Of a DNA stretch of 64,000 bases, positions 1 to 12,162 are shown in pieces (position 1 is the first letter of the stretch; each line of letters begins with the position of its first letter). The DNA is taken from the NCBI RefSeq assembly GCF_020283565.1, contig NC_060062.1, forward strand, positions 27,464,251-27,528,250, written 5' to 3'. The notes under the pieces are model-generated. The model was not told the DNA's origin. It searched no databases and worked only from the letters and a program-made list of their open reading frames with translations. The DNA comes from Trifolium pratense. Taxonomy: Eukaryota; Streptophyta; Magnoliopsida; Fabales; Fabaceae. Made by a program: the position numbers and the translations under genes.

Positions 1-3000
1 TAGGGTCATAAAATATTTCATCTCAGCGACATTAGATACCATCCCTTAATCATATGATTGAAAGCCATCATCCAACTTTTGCATAATGAATAAAGAGTTC
101 AAAATGCTAATATGCAAATGTGTTGGAATAAAAATTCCAAAATGTGCAAAACTCCATTACGTAACAAACAAAAAAATTGTCTTTCAAAATATATAGGGCC
201 TTGGTACATAACATGTTTACTCAATTAAGGTTTTTTTCATGCAGAAGATTTGAATGTTCTTCGATTATCAAGAATGAAAAAAATCAGTATCACAACATAT
301 GCATCTAAAAAAATTGACTTTCAAATCGTTGATGCCAAATAGGGTCACATACATAGCACACATTTGCTCAATTAAGGGTTTTTTTTTCCCTCAAGCAGAA
401 TATTGAAGGTTCTTGAATATTCAAAAATGAGAAAAAGGGTAAAAGATTCTAACTTTTTTCCCTCAAGCTGAAGATTGAATGTTCTTGAATATTCAAAAAT
501 GAGAAAATGGATAAAAGATTGTACCTTTTTTAAGCAAGATAGCATATACATTTGCAGAAAAATGAGTAAAAGGCATGCAATCAAAATATGGACCGATAAA
601 CCCTCATTATGGTTTCCTGCATTGATCATAATGCAAGCATCCAAAGAGTTGATCTGCATAATGAAATATATACCAGATAGACATTGTGAGAAATAGTTCA
701 AACTCCAAAGAGTTGATTTCTTTGTACTTTGCTTCACTTGACATGTTCCTTCCTTAAAGAATTCCTTTGCATTTAGGCAAAATTGCATTTAGGGACTAAG
801 GTCATCAAAGCACAATAGATAGCATTCAAGCCTTAAATTATGAATAAAATTTCACAGTAAAATTGCATTTTTGGGCTATCAAAGACAACCTATCAAAAAT
901 CATGGAACAAAGAGTATATTCATCTTATTGTCGAAATAATGGGCTAAGCAACAATTTCACAATTAGGGTTATAAAAATATTTCATCTCAGCAACAATAGA
1001 TACCATCCCTTAAATCATATGATTACAATTTCGTATAAAAATTGTATTGAAAGCCATCATCCAACTTTTGCAATATGAAAATTGTCTTTCAATGTATATA
1101 GGGTCTTGTGAAGAGCCGGATTACCAAGTATTCAAAAAAAAATAAAAGGGTCTTGTGACATAACATTTTTACTCAAATAAGGTTTGTTTTCATGCAGAAG
1201 ATTGAATGTTCTTCAATTATCAAGAATGAAAAAAATGGGCAAAAGATTGTACCTTTTTGTTAAGCAAAAAATATTAGAAATAGTTCAAACTCCAAAGAGT
1301 TGGTTTCTTTGTACTTTGCTTCACTTGACTTGTTCCTTCATTAGAGAATTCCTTTGAAACCCTTACCAGTAGGGTAATCCAACACATCACAATCCATTTT
1401 GCATTTAGGCAAAATTGCATTTAGGGACTAAGTTCATCAAAGCACAATAGATACCATCCAAGCCGTAAATTATGAATAAAATTTCATATAAAATTGCATT
1501 TTAGGCAACAACTAACTTTCGCATTAAGGAATCATCCAACGTTTTCAGGCTCATGTATATTTATCTTATTGTCGAAAGAGTTGGCTCATGTATACCACAC
1601 CACCCTTCATAGATAATGAATAAAATATTTCATCTCAGTGACAATTTCACTATTAGGGTCATAAAAATATTTCATCTCAGTGACATTAGATACCATCCCT
1701 TAATCATATGATTACAATTTCGTATGAAAATTGCATTGAAAGCCATCATCCAACTTTTGCATCATGAATAAAGAGTTAAAAATGCTAATATGCAAATATG
1801 TTGGAATGAAAATTCCAAAAATGTGCAAAACTCCATTATGTAACAAACAAAAAGTTGGTTTCTTTGTACATACCAGATAGATACTATTAGAAATAGTTCA
1901 AACTCGAAAGAGCTGGTTTCTTTGTACTTTGCTTCACTTGACTTGTTCCTTCCTTAAAGAATTCCTTTGAAAACCTTACAAAGTCGGTTTCTTTGTACCG
2001 GTAGGATAATCCAACACAAGTCACAATCCATTTTGCATTTGCAAAATTGCATTTAGGGACTAAGGTTATCAAAGCACAGTAGATACCATCCAAGTCTTAA
2101 ATTATGAATAAAATTTCATATTAAAATTGTATTTTAGGCAACAACTAACTTCCGCATTAAGGCATCAACCAACGTTTTTAGGCTCATGTATACCACACTA
2201 TTAGGGTCATAAAAATATTCCATATCAGCGACAATTTCACTATTAGGGTCATAAAAATATTCCATCTCAGCGACATTAGATACCATCCCCTAATCATATG
2301 ATTACAATTTCATCTCAGCGACAATTTCACTATTAGGGTCATAAAAACATTCCATCTCAGCGACAATTTCACTATTAGAGTCGTAAAAACATTCCATCTC
2401 AGCGACATTTGATACCATCCCGTAATCATATGATTACAATTTCATCTCACCGACAATTTCACTATTAGGGTCATCAAAATCTTTCATCTCAGCGACAATT
2501 TCACTATTAGGGTCATAAAAATATTCCATCTCGGCGTCATTAAATACCATCCCTTAATCATATGATTTCAAAACATTGATGCCGAATAGGGTTTCGGACA
2601 TAGCACACATTTGCTCAATTTAAGGTTTTTTTTTAATTTATTTCTCAGGCAAGAAGATTGAATGTTCTTGAATATTCAAGAATGGGAAAAATGAGTAAAA
2701 TATTCTAACTTTTTTTCTCAAGCAGAAGATTGAATGTTCTTGAATATTCAAGAATGAGAAAAATGGCTAAAAGATTCTAACTTTAATTTCTCAAGCAGGA
2801 GATTGAAATGTTCTTGAATATTCAAGATTGAGAAAATGGGTAAAAGATTCTAATTTTTTTTCTCAAGCAAAAGATTGAATGGGTAAAAGATTTGACCTTT
2901 TTGTTAAGCATAAGATTGAATGTTCTTGAATAATCAAAACTAAAAAAATGGGTCTATAATCTTTCAAAATAATAGGTACTACCAAACAGGAACTTGTGAA

Positions 3001-3350
3001 AGAACACCTTTTCAATTAAGGTTCTTTGATTGTTATTTGTTTTCTTCAAGCAAGCAAGCAAGCAGAAGATTGAATGAATAATGAAGAATTGGAAAAACAT
3101 TACCGTATAAAACGAGAAAGACTTTATCTTTGTGTTCGTTGATGAAAACTCTACTGTTGCAGAAAATTGAAGACCCAGCAAATTGATTCGTTCTATTTCT
3201 TCCTTCTTCATTTCCGTTGATGAAACCACAATTGCGTATTTGACTCTTTTCTTGAAGAATGGAGAAAAAAGAACTCTATAAACTCTGCTTAACATTGAAA
3301 CTTGAAAGAAAGAAAGAAAGAAGACAAAACAAGTGATGTAGTATGTGTTT
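1..3350. repeat. Degenerate internally repeated AT-rich region
   Basis: The stretch is built from a few modules repeated many times with divergence. One module carries the words 'cactattagggtcataaaa' and 'catctcagcgaca' followed by 'ccatcccttaatcatatgat'; it occurs near 1, 960, 1,650, 2,190, 2,240, 2,330 and 2,460, and is close to tandem (about 42 bp period) at about 2,190-2,530. A second module, 'gattgaatgttcttgaata', recurs about every 70 bp at about 2,650-2,930 and also near 390-500 and 1,200. A third, around 'gtttctttgtactttgcttc', recurs at about 720, 1,310 and 1,920. Short open frames here overlap the repeats and show no protein family. A minus-strand frame at 2,954-3,295 has a GT splice-like end but no recognisable homology. 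I see no supported gene. Confidence 0.7.
1112..1147 (+). mobile_element. 36-bp 5'-truncated SINE tail with 11-bp target duplication
   Basis: The word 'gggtcttgtga' occurs at 1,101-1,111 and again at 1,148-1,158. Between the copies lie 36 bp ending in an A-rich tail. The segment before the tail ('attaccaagtattc') resembles the 3' end of the fuller SINE at 4,948-5,127 ('aataccaggttttc'). This is the expected footprint of a severely 5'-truncated SINE copied in by LINE machinery. Confidence 0.7.
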
Positions 3351-4609
3351 TAAGACTACTTATAGGCTTTTAAAATTTGTTGGACTAAGTGATTCGGCCC
3401 AATACCTAGCTAATCATGCTTTAGTAATTTTGATAAATAAATAAAATATTCAAGGATTAAATAGGAAAAAAAAATTATTATAGATTAAAAAAAATTACTT
3501 TATATTTCAAAATATGACTTTTTGTGTAAATTTAGTCAAAACTAGTAGAAGTTATTTCAAATTTATTGATACTCCCTCCGGTTCTTTTCATGTTTATTTG
3601 GGGAAAGAGCCCATGGTAGAACTTCTAGTGTCGCCACCTGCACATGGGTGGTGGAACTCCCTGTATAGCATTAATCTATAGAAAAATATCGTCATAGGGA
3701 CATCTCTCTTTGGCGAAAATCTCCTCACTGGTTCTCACCCTCTGCAAATCGACTTCTTCATCTCAGTTGCGAAGCTTCTCTTTTCCTGTGGAAAAAATCC
3801 TAACACAATTGTCCCCTCTCTTCAACGAAGTCAATGCTACTACTTTGAACTTATTCATAGAGTTGTTAATGTATTCACTAGTTTCTAGTGAATTATTATG
3901 TTTAATATAAAATTTTAATATGGTATTGAAGTTTATCGCCCGGGTTATCATCGTTTATATCCACGTATAAAAAATGTCACATAGAAAGGAGAGAATGAAT
4001 AAATATGTAAAGAGTGATTTTTTTTTTTTTTACAAATCATTTTTTAATGATGAGTTAAGTTAAATATAAAAACTTAATTGAACCTTAAAAATTTGGGATA
4101 GGAGACAAATTTATAGAAACATCAATAACAAAAAAGGACTATCTTACATGTTTGAGTAAACCAAATAAGAATTTGAATCCTTTCCAATTTTTCTTCATGT
4201 TTTCTCTCATTTTTCTTACGGTTAATTTTCTCTTTTTTTTATTCTTTGTAATTTACCAATCCTTACATTAAAATGTTTGACTTGAAACAAACACAATAGC
4301 AACACATGTTTGACTTGAAACAAAATGTTGGAGTTAGACAAAATAGCAAAGCATTTCCAGAGAGATATGTTCATCATCAACTGAAACTAAACAAAGGTTA
4401 TAAATAATTACACTGAACTATTAGTTTAGGTGGTTTTATATTAAAAATATATCCTTATATTAAAAATTATTACAAGATACTAGAGATTCATGCAGATAAT
4501 TTACTAAAGGACCATTTAACTTTTTGACTTGCTTATCTAGTGACTAATATTCATTGATCAGTTGTTATAAGTTCTTCGACAGTAGTTATTAGCTTAATGA
4601 AATGCTTTC
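3351..4609. other. AT-rich spacer, no gene seen
   Basis: AT-rich sequence downstream of the Myb gene. It contains a lone 'actccctccgg' word at about 3,571, typical of Stowaway-type MITE ends but without a visible partner. A GC-richer patch follows at 3,600-3,720. The 66-codon plus-strand frame starting at 3,710 shows no recognisable domain. Confidence 0.5.
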
Positions 4610-7600
4610 TCAATTATTGCCACCAACTTTATTTCGTAAAATTCTCCACCTCTGCAACCAAAATTTGGATAAATTAAATCATGACAATAAGTACCATTAA
4701 AATGTATATAACTAACAATAATAAGATAAAACATATATACAAATGCACATATTAGTAGTTAATTTATTTATTTTGTCTTAATTATTTGATTTATAACAAA
4801 AATAAGCTTGGATAATATGAAAGTCGATCTGAGTGGTAGGGTAGAATATGACTAAAACCTAATTTGACCTGAGATCAAACTTAGATGATTCTAATTGTCT
4901 CGAACTTAACCAAAACAATTCATCATTTGATAACTATAGCCAAAATACTCTCAAGCTCTCAGGTTTGATTCCCTCCGATGTCAATTTCGGTGGGTTAAAT
5001 CCATACAGAGGGGAAAAAAAAACTCTGACTTTAAATTGGACCCCCCGCAAATGGGTGGTAGGATTGGCCTCATTGAATTAGTCAGTCATAAGGCCGAATA
5101 CCAGGTTTTCAAAAAAAAAAAAAAAATTATAGCCAAAATAAATTTGAATATAATTCAAATACTCCGGCCCGTCACTCTATTTTTAACAAAGGGTCATGTT
5201 AACATGTGCACCAAGGGCACATGTTAAGCTACCTAAAAAGGAAATATAACAATTAATGATACAAAATATTTAATGTTTAAAAAGTTGAATTCACAAACTT
5301 AACATTTAATATTTACCACATTTATCTCCTTAACATGTGCCTTTGGTGCACATGTTAACATTCTCCTTTAACAAATTAGTAGAGTAGAAAAGTCACCTTA
5401 GACAACTGTGCAGCAGTTTTATCAATAGTAAAGTCATCTCTTCCAGCAATATCTGCCCAATTCCCTTCACCCCATTTCTCAACAGCAGCTTGTAATTGCA
5501 TATCCTCTTCCTTTGTCCATCCTTTTCTTTTCCTTTGAATATTTGATGTAACATTGTGACCAACTAATCCATTATTTTGTACATATTTAGTTGTTGAAGA
5601 TACATTATTTAACCTTGTTTGTCTCTCAACAATAACTGGAAAAACAATGTTTGGCTTTTGTATCAAATTATTAAATGGTTGTGAACTTGTACTACATGAA
5701 GCATGTGATGATGGTGTTGGAACATTTATAGTCAAAGGAGCTTCAATTGTTGCGCTAGTTGGATTACATTCACTCATTGGAACAGAAGATATCATTACCT
5801 ATTCAATAAACAGTTTAAGAAAAATAAACATGCTGCTATAATATAAGTAGACATTATTCAACAAACCTTTAGATAAAATTTAATAATGTACTAAAATTCA
5901 ATTATATTATTATGTACCAACCTGGACACATGCTGCAGCTTGCAAAGCAGTTTGTTTGGGAATGGATGGTAATGTTTCCTTTTCACATTCCAAGTCACTA
6001 TCATCATCCTGTAACCAAGATTCAAAAGTACAAAGTACAATACAAATTCAATGCATAATTTATTTAAATAAATAATAGGTCAAATTAAAATGACAATGAA
6101 GCTACTGTACTGCATTAGCTAGCATAACTGATTGACCAGAGTTGTGCTTTCTTTTTGTTTTTCTTCTGAAAATAGAGTAAATGAGAATTGAATTTAGAAT
6201 TTTATGACTACTATTCAAACTCCCCACCGTTAAACCAAATTTAGAGACCTTCCAGAATTGTGGTTTTAAACACAAATACGGTGAATGGTATATATTTTTT
6301 CAATAATTCTTCTTCTTTTTTTTTTTTTTGTCAATGGACGAAATGACTCTGGTCATGACGTCCAACCTAATATTCTCAACATTTCTACATGATTTTGGAC
6401 AATTTTATTATTCCACTAAACATAAAAATGTAAGTCATTAACTCTTCTTCAACTACTTATATTTACATCTACGATTAAATTTCGTGTAAAAAAATATTCA
6501 CCATCTTTATAAAATCTACTGTTAGGATTGTATGTATCTCAAAAAGATTTCTTATTTTGAAATCAGCACACACTCAGTAATCTATAGTCAAAATATCAAT
6601 TAAAAAAAATAGTAAAAATCCATTGAACCGTTTTTTTTTCTTCACAAAATACTGAACCGAATTTCTAAACGTTTTAAATATGGAAAATAAAAATTGTGGT
6701 GTTGAAACGTGTACACAAAAAATTAGGCTTGAAACGTGTATCTTCAATGAAATTGATTCCAGTCTTTATTCTTGCTTGAATGACAAGTTTTAGTTTTTTT
6801 AGGAAACTTGGATGGCAAGTTTTTTTTTTTTTGTCAGGCTAAAAAATTTATCTTAAAAAGTGAATAAGTGGGTTCAAACCCTGGCTCCTAATATCTCTGT
6901 CAACTGAACTAAATTCAAGAGACAATTATTTATTATAAGAACGTCTTTTTCGGCTTTTACCACATGTGGTCTTTTCTACTAAATCACTACTAAATCAACT
7001 GACGATTGATTTTTTATAAGAACCTTAAATAACATGTTACATTCATTTTTTTTCTTAAAAAAACAAAGATTTTACACTTATTTTTTTTTAATGTCCGTTG
7101 CAAATCCAGAATTTTGTGTGATATAGTTATAAAACTATTTTGTGTGATCTCCATTAAACACTATATCTCATCTAAAATAAAGGACAATAGTAACCCCCAC
7201 TCGCCCGCAATTGCTTTGACCTCCCCAACCAGATTAAATTGACGGAGATGGGTGAAAGCATTAAAAAAATAAAGTTTGAAAATTGGTAAACAAAGAAGTA
7301 ATAATACTACAATAAGAAGCATAATACTAACCAAAGGTAGATCATCATCTTCAAAATCAGCATCAATCAAGGAATGACCATAGGCCAAATGACGCCACAA
7401 CATTTGATACTCTTTCGCACTCGAAATACCGGTCGAAGTTTTTTTCACCATCTCGTTCCAATTAATCTTCCAACGATCATGACTCGCCACTTCTTGCAAT
7501 AACTTCAACAATGTGCTTGCATCGTACCTACAATACATCATAAAAAATAACATTACAAGCACCAAAACGCGCAAAATTGTGAAGAAAAAATGAACGAGAA

Positions 7601-7742
7601 AGAGAGAGAGATACTTTTGTAAGAGAACAAGAGAGTCTTGCTCAGTGAAAGAAGACTTGTTCTTGTTTTGATTTTTGCCCTCTTGTGTTATTTGCAAAGT
7701 CTTTTTGAAGGTGTTGTTGTTAGAAGAATGTTTTCTCTCCAT
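4610..7742 (-). CDS. Single Myb/SANT-domain protein (homeodomain-like superfamily)
   Basis: Exons on the minus strand: 7742-7615, 7527-7332, 6008-5922, 5798-5397 and 4651-4610, all with GT-AG junctions and matching phases, giving 284 codons. Exon 1 starts at the ATG encoding MERKHSSNNN and ends in phase 2 (AA|gtatct), completed by G from exon 2. The N-terminal half holds the conserved block found in plant Myb/homeodomain-like proteins of the At1g58220/At1g09710 kind (LLQEVASHDRWKINWNEMVK, later EYQMLWRHLAYG). An acidic DDDSDLE segment follows. The C-terminal Myb/SANT domain (about residues 227-284) has KGWTKEEDMQLQAAV and GEGNWADIA, and ends in the last tiny exon (RWRILRNK). It is probably a nuclear DNA- or chromatin-binding protein; family membership is inferred from memory. 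The protein is short for the family and stops just after the Myb domain, so it may be a truncated paralogue. The last intron contains a SINE. Confidence 0.8.
4948..5127 (+). mobile_element. SINE with 13-bp target duplication, in Myb gene intron
   Basis: 'tatagccaaaata' stands at 4,935-4,947 and again at 5,128-5,140. The enclosed 180 bp carries a pol III B-box-like word (ggtttgattccc) near its start, so the 5' A-box part is probably missing, and ends in a 16-A tail. It lies in the last intron of the Myb gene, in antisense orientation to the gene. Confidence 0.8.
6111..6165 (-). other. Possible alternative exon in Myb gene
   Basis: A 55-bp minus-strand block bounded by 'ttttcag' and 'gtacag' is open in one frame (basic KTKRKHNSGQ-type peptide). 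Its 3' phase fits exon 5922-6008, but its 5' phase does not fit exon 7332-7527, whereas direct splicing between those two exons is in frame. It is either an optional exon that would shift the frame, part of a path using an unseen micro-exon, or not an exon. Confidence 0.3.
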
Positions 7743-8439
7743 TTTTAATTTAATGGAATTTGTGAATTTTTTGATCGGGAAAAGGGGAAATTGACGGTAA
7801 CAACTTACTAAGCTATTGCTACGCTGGCTTTTGGTATTTGTTTGGAGAGAGAAAGTCATTGTATTTGGAATTTATATTGTTTTGTTAATTAATGATTTAG
7901 AGAAGATATTTTGGTGGAATATAATTCTACTATTAATGGTATTTGTTTGGAGAGAAAGTCACTGTATTTGGATTTTTTTTTTTTTGGGTACAATGTATTT
8001 GGAATTTTTATTGTTTTGTTAATTAATAATTTGGAAGATATTTAACTGATTATGTTTTGGGTGGAATATAATTCTAAAAAAAAAAGAATATAATTCTAAT
8101 ATTATTTGAGATTTCATTTCATCTATGAATATGTTAGTGAATTAATAGATAGATTTTCCAATTATATATATCAACAAAAAAAATACTGATTTTCATAAGA
8201 TAAAAAAATATACTATTGATTTTTATTTTTTATATATAATCGACACTATTGATTTTTCAGTAAAATATAAATTAATCGACACTATTGATTAGAAAGAAAT
8301 TGTTTTTTTTTTTAAAAAAAAAAAAGAGAGTCTTGTATGACAACATTTAACGCTTTATAAATTATAACTACTATCTTCCATGTATGGTTAACCAATTTTT
8401 AATCGGTCAAATTTTTTCTTTTTATAGATTATTTTATTA
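7743..8439. other. Myb gene upstream region
   Basis: AT-rich sequence upstream of the minus-strand Myb gene, expected to hold its 5' UTR and promoter. No clear TATA box can be assigned. The words 'gtatttgtttggagagaaagt' (in part) and 'tgtatttggaat' recur at 7,830-8,010 as a small local duplication. Confidence 0.4.
7973..7993 (-). mobile_element. 21-bp poly-T micro-insertion with target duplication
   Basis: 'tgtatttgga' is present at 7,963-7,972 and 7,994-8,003. Between them are 13 T followed by GGGTACAA. Read on the minus strand this is TTGTACCC plus a poly-A tail, i.e. only the last few bases of a SINE-like 3' end. Confidence 0.6.
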
Positions 8440-8612
8440 TATGGTTAATGAGCTTCCTCTAGGACGAATTATTCGGTAGAACTCAAGTTCGATTCTTAGT
8501 GAAAATAATTATTGGTCAAGCTTTTCTTACCTCCGATCGAACTCTGGATTATTTGGGAGAGGGCTTGCCTTTCCACCGAGAGCCAGAGAGTCAAAATAAA
8601 AAAAATAAATCA
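8440..8612 (+). mobile_element. SINE (tRNA-derived)
   Basis: The sequence has an A-box-like start ('tggttaatgagcttcctcta'), a B-box-like GTTCGATTC at about 8,488-8,496, a GC-richer body with 'ggagagggcttgcctttcc', and an A-rich tail at about 8,596. Boundaries are approximate because I could not fix a target duplication. Confidence 0.6.
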
Positions 8613-8854
8613 TTCTTACTAAATTTCAATTCTCATTAATTAAATATTGAGTAGTCATGCTATATTATATTTTATAATCTTCCGGTAAAAAAAATATTTA
8701 TAATAAACGTCTAAAAATATTTTATCTTTATTTAAAAAATCATATTAAGTCTGTATCCTCTAGTTAATATGTATTGATTCACTTATCTTGTATGCATGCT
8801 TTGTTGATGTCTGACATAAAAGTTTGAGAATTATTAATTTTAAATTTTTTTTAA

Positions 8855-9089
8855 TCTATAACAATATATAAAGGGGATAGGGGAGTTTTGACTGACTTTT
8901 TTTGGTCCATTTTGCCCTTTACTATAATTTGAAATAACATTTAACAATAATACCAACAATACCCTTTATTTTTTTAGTAGCAACAAATTTTTTTTATTAA
9001 CAAACTCACAATAACATAAGACATATATATTTTTTTTTTACATAAGTTAGACACATACAGGCGCGGAACGCGCTTGCCTGGCCCGCTAG
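8855..9089 (+). mobile_element. Complete 235-bp non-autonomous Helitron
   Basis: It begins with TC (TCTATAACAATATATAAA) after a host A at 8,854 and ends with CTAG before a host T at 9,090, the A|T insertion rule of Helitrons. Just before the end lies the expected GC-rich hairpin: CAGGC ... GCCTG enclosing GCG ... CGC at about 9,058-9,080. There is no coding capacity, so it would need a Rep-helicase supplied elsewhere. Confidence 0.8.
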
Positions 9090-9827
9090 TAATAATAAAA
9101 AAAAGACACATGTTAAAATGTTTTCTTCAACGCTGAAATTGTCGCACATCTTCCTTAACGACTCACCTCTTTGCTGCAGCACCACCTCGACGGTCCACCT
9201 CTCTACTGCTATTGTTATGTCCTCATTGTCAAGAATTTCTTTTAGGAAGGGAAAGGTAAACCTATAATTCGAGGACTAGGACCCTCCTGAGAAGATTAAG
9301 AAATAGAGAATTTGGATAAAATTTTGCTTATTTCATTCATTCCTTACATAGGGTATATTATGTAGCAAAAAGTACAATAACAAAAAGATAGTACTGAATG
9401 CAAGGAAAGGAATAGTCAATAAATGACTTCTAGAACGTAATCTTATAGGATGTTTTCTCTCTCAATCTCCCGTGATTCTTTTATATACCTCCCAATATTC
9501 TAATTTTACCCTCGTAGAAAAATTTGATTTGCAGAAATTGATAGTTTCAGGGACCCAATATTCTCCCGAGAATTTAATTCTATTCTCTAGTTCTGAATTC
9601 TAATCCATAGAAAATTCTACTCCAATTTTCAATTTCCATTTTTAATACTTTCAATTTAAGATGTTGATTAAAAATATTTATTTGGTAGCTAAAGAAAAAA
9701 AAAACTGTTAAATAATTTTATTTTTTTTAATGTTTGGCCTAGGGCTAATAAAATGGAGAAATGATATTTGTACAACAATTTTTTATCAACATTTGACAAT
9801 TTTTTCTCTCATACTCACATTACATTC
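9090..9827. other. Spacer, nothing assigned
   Basis: A GC-richer patch at about 9,115-9,310 (with 'cttgctgcagcaccacctcga'-like sequence in part) has no long open frame. The rest is AT-rich. No gene or element could be defined. Confidence 0.4.
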
Positions 9828-11390
9828 TTTTTTTTTTTTGACGGTAAAAAGTTTATAGCATTTCATTATTTAGAATGTTAACAATACAAGTGGGTATATC
9901 AATGAAAAGGTGGAAACTAGCTATAGAAGTGGCCACCCTTGCTAGAGCATGAGCATCCTCATTGGCTTGTCTCCTAATAAACTCAACACTAGAGTTTCTA
10001 AAATAAGTTTTGTGCAAACGAACACAATCTCTAATAACATCACCAAGCTCAGACACATTATTGTGCTTACTATGAAAGCTTGTAACAACATTCTTGGAGT
10101 CTAGTTCAAAGTCCACATTTTCTAGCTGCAAATCATGAATCCATTTCAGAGCGCTAAGCAAACCAAGAGCTTCACCAATATCAGTATCTGTGATGGGTGA
10201 CATCCATTCAGTTTTGGCTAGAACAAATTGTCCTTGATCATCTCGTATACACATTCTTATTCCAACTTTATTCTGCCGAACAGAGAACGAAGCATCTATG
10301 TTACACTTGTACCGCCCTGTATGCGGCTTTTGCCAACGAGTTTCAGTTACTTGTTGTTGCTGCATACAGTTCCGTTGCTTGTATTGTTGTGCATTTCTCC
10401 AGTCCAATAATAAGTTGGTGGTTCTGTCACAAACTACATGAGTTGGTTCAATTTTATTCCCCCACACCCTATTGTTTCTTTGTTGCCAAATGCTCCATAA
10501 TGTCACCATGAACAACGTTGAATGCTCTGAGTTAAACACCTGCAAAAGAGAAAAGATGATCTCTGCTATATGATTGTTAGCCTGCAAGTGTTGTTGAATA
10601 ACATCTTTTCATCCAAGCTTTTGCCATATATTCTTTGCATTATTGCATAAGAAAAATAGATGAATATTATCTTCAAGCTCATCATCACAATGAACACAAT
10701 TACCAGGACAATTAACACCCTTTTGGTTCAGTCGAAATCTAGTCGGAATGCAATTACGACATAACCGCCAAATAAAGTTCTTAATTTTTGGTGGAGCCGT
10801 TGCTTTCCAGATATAATGCCACTGACCTGGAACCTTCAGATGTGTAGTATCAATGGCCTCGTCATTGCAATAACGATATGCACTCTTAACTGAATAGTGC
10901 CCATCCTTTTCTAATCTCCAAATAACTTTGTCGACTGGAACTGAGTCTAACAGAGGAGTTTTCAAAATTTTCCTTGCACTACTATCATCAAACAAGGAGC
11001 AAATAAGAGGCAAATTCCACATCTTTGAATCAGACATCAACAAATCTGAGACTCTCATAGTGTCCATCACATGATTCATATGTATCGGTCGTGTAAAAAT
11101 ATCACCATCCAAGCTCCATTTATGATTCCAAACCGGGATATGGTTACCAGTACCAATACTCCACTTATATCCGCCACGAACAATAAATTTAGCACTCCAA
11201 ATGCTTCGCCAAACATAGCTAGGATTATGCCCAATGCTCGAATCAAGAAAATCACTTTTAGGAAAATATTTAGCTTTGAATAATTTTGTGATTAAATTGC
11301 TTGGATCTGATAACAACTTCCAAGCTTGTTTTTCAAGCATTGCATACTTAAAAGCTTCAATGCTTTTAAAACCCAAGCCACCCGCATTCT
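9828..11390 (-). mobile_element. 5'-truncated LINE with zf-RVT and RNase H
   Basis: A non-LTR retrotransposon fragment on the minus strand. It starts abruptly inside the region downstream of the reverse transcriptase (AGGLGFKS motif), continues through the zinc-binding zf-RVT region and an RNase H domain, and ends in a poly-A tract that appears as T at 9,829-9,839. The missing 5' part (endonuclease, RT core) fits aborted target-primed reverse transcription. I could not confirm the target duplication. Confidence 0.85.
9853..11387 (-). pseudogene. LINE ORF2 C-terminal remnant: zf-RVT + RNase H
   Basis: One open frame of about 510 codons interrupted by a single TGA at 10,609-10,611; both halves are in the same frame. 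The upstream part has GGLGFKS, then the zf-RVT region with cysteines and histidines in CPGNCVHCDDELEDNIHLFF and the hallmark PPKIKNFIWRL. The downstream part is an RVT_3-type RNase H: CNIDASF (first catalytic Asp), EALGLL (Glu), ELDSKNVV (Asp) and EDAHALAR (Asp). All four acidic positions are kept, but the domain lacks its RT partner. The stop sits where a Trp codon would be expected (GGA TGA AAA). It has no host function; it is a dead retrotransposon fragment. Confidence 0.85.
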
Positions 11391-12160
11391 TATTCTCTCT
11401 ATCTCTTCCTTTTTCTCTCTATTGTTATTGTCCAATAAGAATAAGAGAAAAGAAAATTGTCCTAAAAGTTGTACCAAAATTATTGTTCAAATAACATACC
11501 TCAATAAAATGTCAAGTACGAAGCTGCCTTTAAATGCTTTTAAGTTGCATTCATTCCATTGAGAATCGATTATCATCACCATATCAATTATCTTCTCCAA
11601 GACAAAAATCAGCCCAATATATACTATCCTTCACTTGAGAAGTTGTTGGAACATGAGCACCATTAATGTGTGAAAGTTGAACAAACTTGGTTGGAAAATG
11701 AAAGAATAAACACCCAAGGATTGTGGCCTTACAAATATTGAAATGTGAATTGAAAAAAGCTGGAGAAGTTCCACATTTTAAAGAACACACTTTATTAGTG
11801 TTTATACATTCTAAGGTGACAACTGTAGGATATTTTATATCTTAATTTATTTTAAACATTATTTTATATTATTATGTATGTTAATTATTATTAAATTCCT
11901 TTGAACCAAGTTATCATTCGTAATTAAAAGGGTGGATTTTCGGTTAATGCCTTTTAATTTAGTAACGTTGCCTTTTATTTCTAATAAACAGATTTTATGG
12001 TTTACTTAATAACATGACCAATGGCTTGATCAGTTTAAGGGACTATGAGTATTTATATTGATTTACGTGGGTTTGAGAAGGGGAGATATAGAGAGAAGAG
12101 GTGAGACCGAAAGAGTGAAGAAGAAATGATATAAGCTATGCAAACATATATGATAAGTAA
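11391..12160. other. Spacer with unassigned 68-codon frame
   Basis: The region between the LINE and a MITE. A minus-strand open frame at 11,584-11,790 could be a gene fragment because its composition is less AT-rich than its surroundings, but I recognise no family. No other signal was found. Confidence 0.3.
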
Positions 12161-12162
12161 TA

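Noticed and set aside
2954..3295. A 113-codon minus-strand open frame at the edge of the left repeat region
   Set aside because: No recognisable family. It overlaps the repeat modules and has a splice-like site but no supported partner exon.
10197..10511. Plus-strand open frames over the RNase H LINE
   Set aside because: They are antisense shadows of the minus-strand LINE frame, whose RNase H motifs are unmistakable.
11584..11790. A minus-strand 68-codon frame with coding-like composition
   Set aside because: No family recognised and no neighbouring exon; could be a gene remnant but unsupported.
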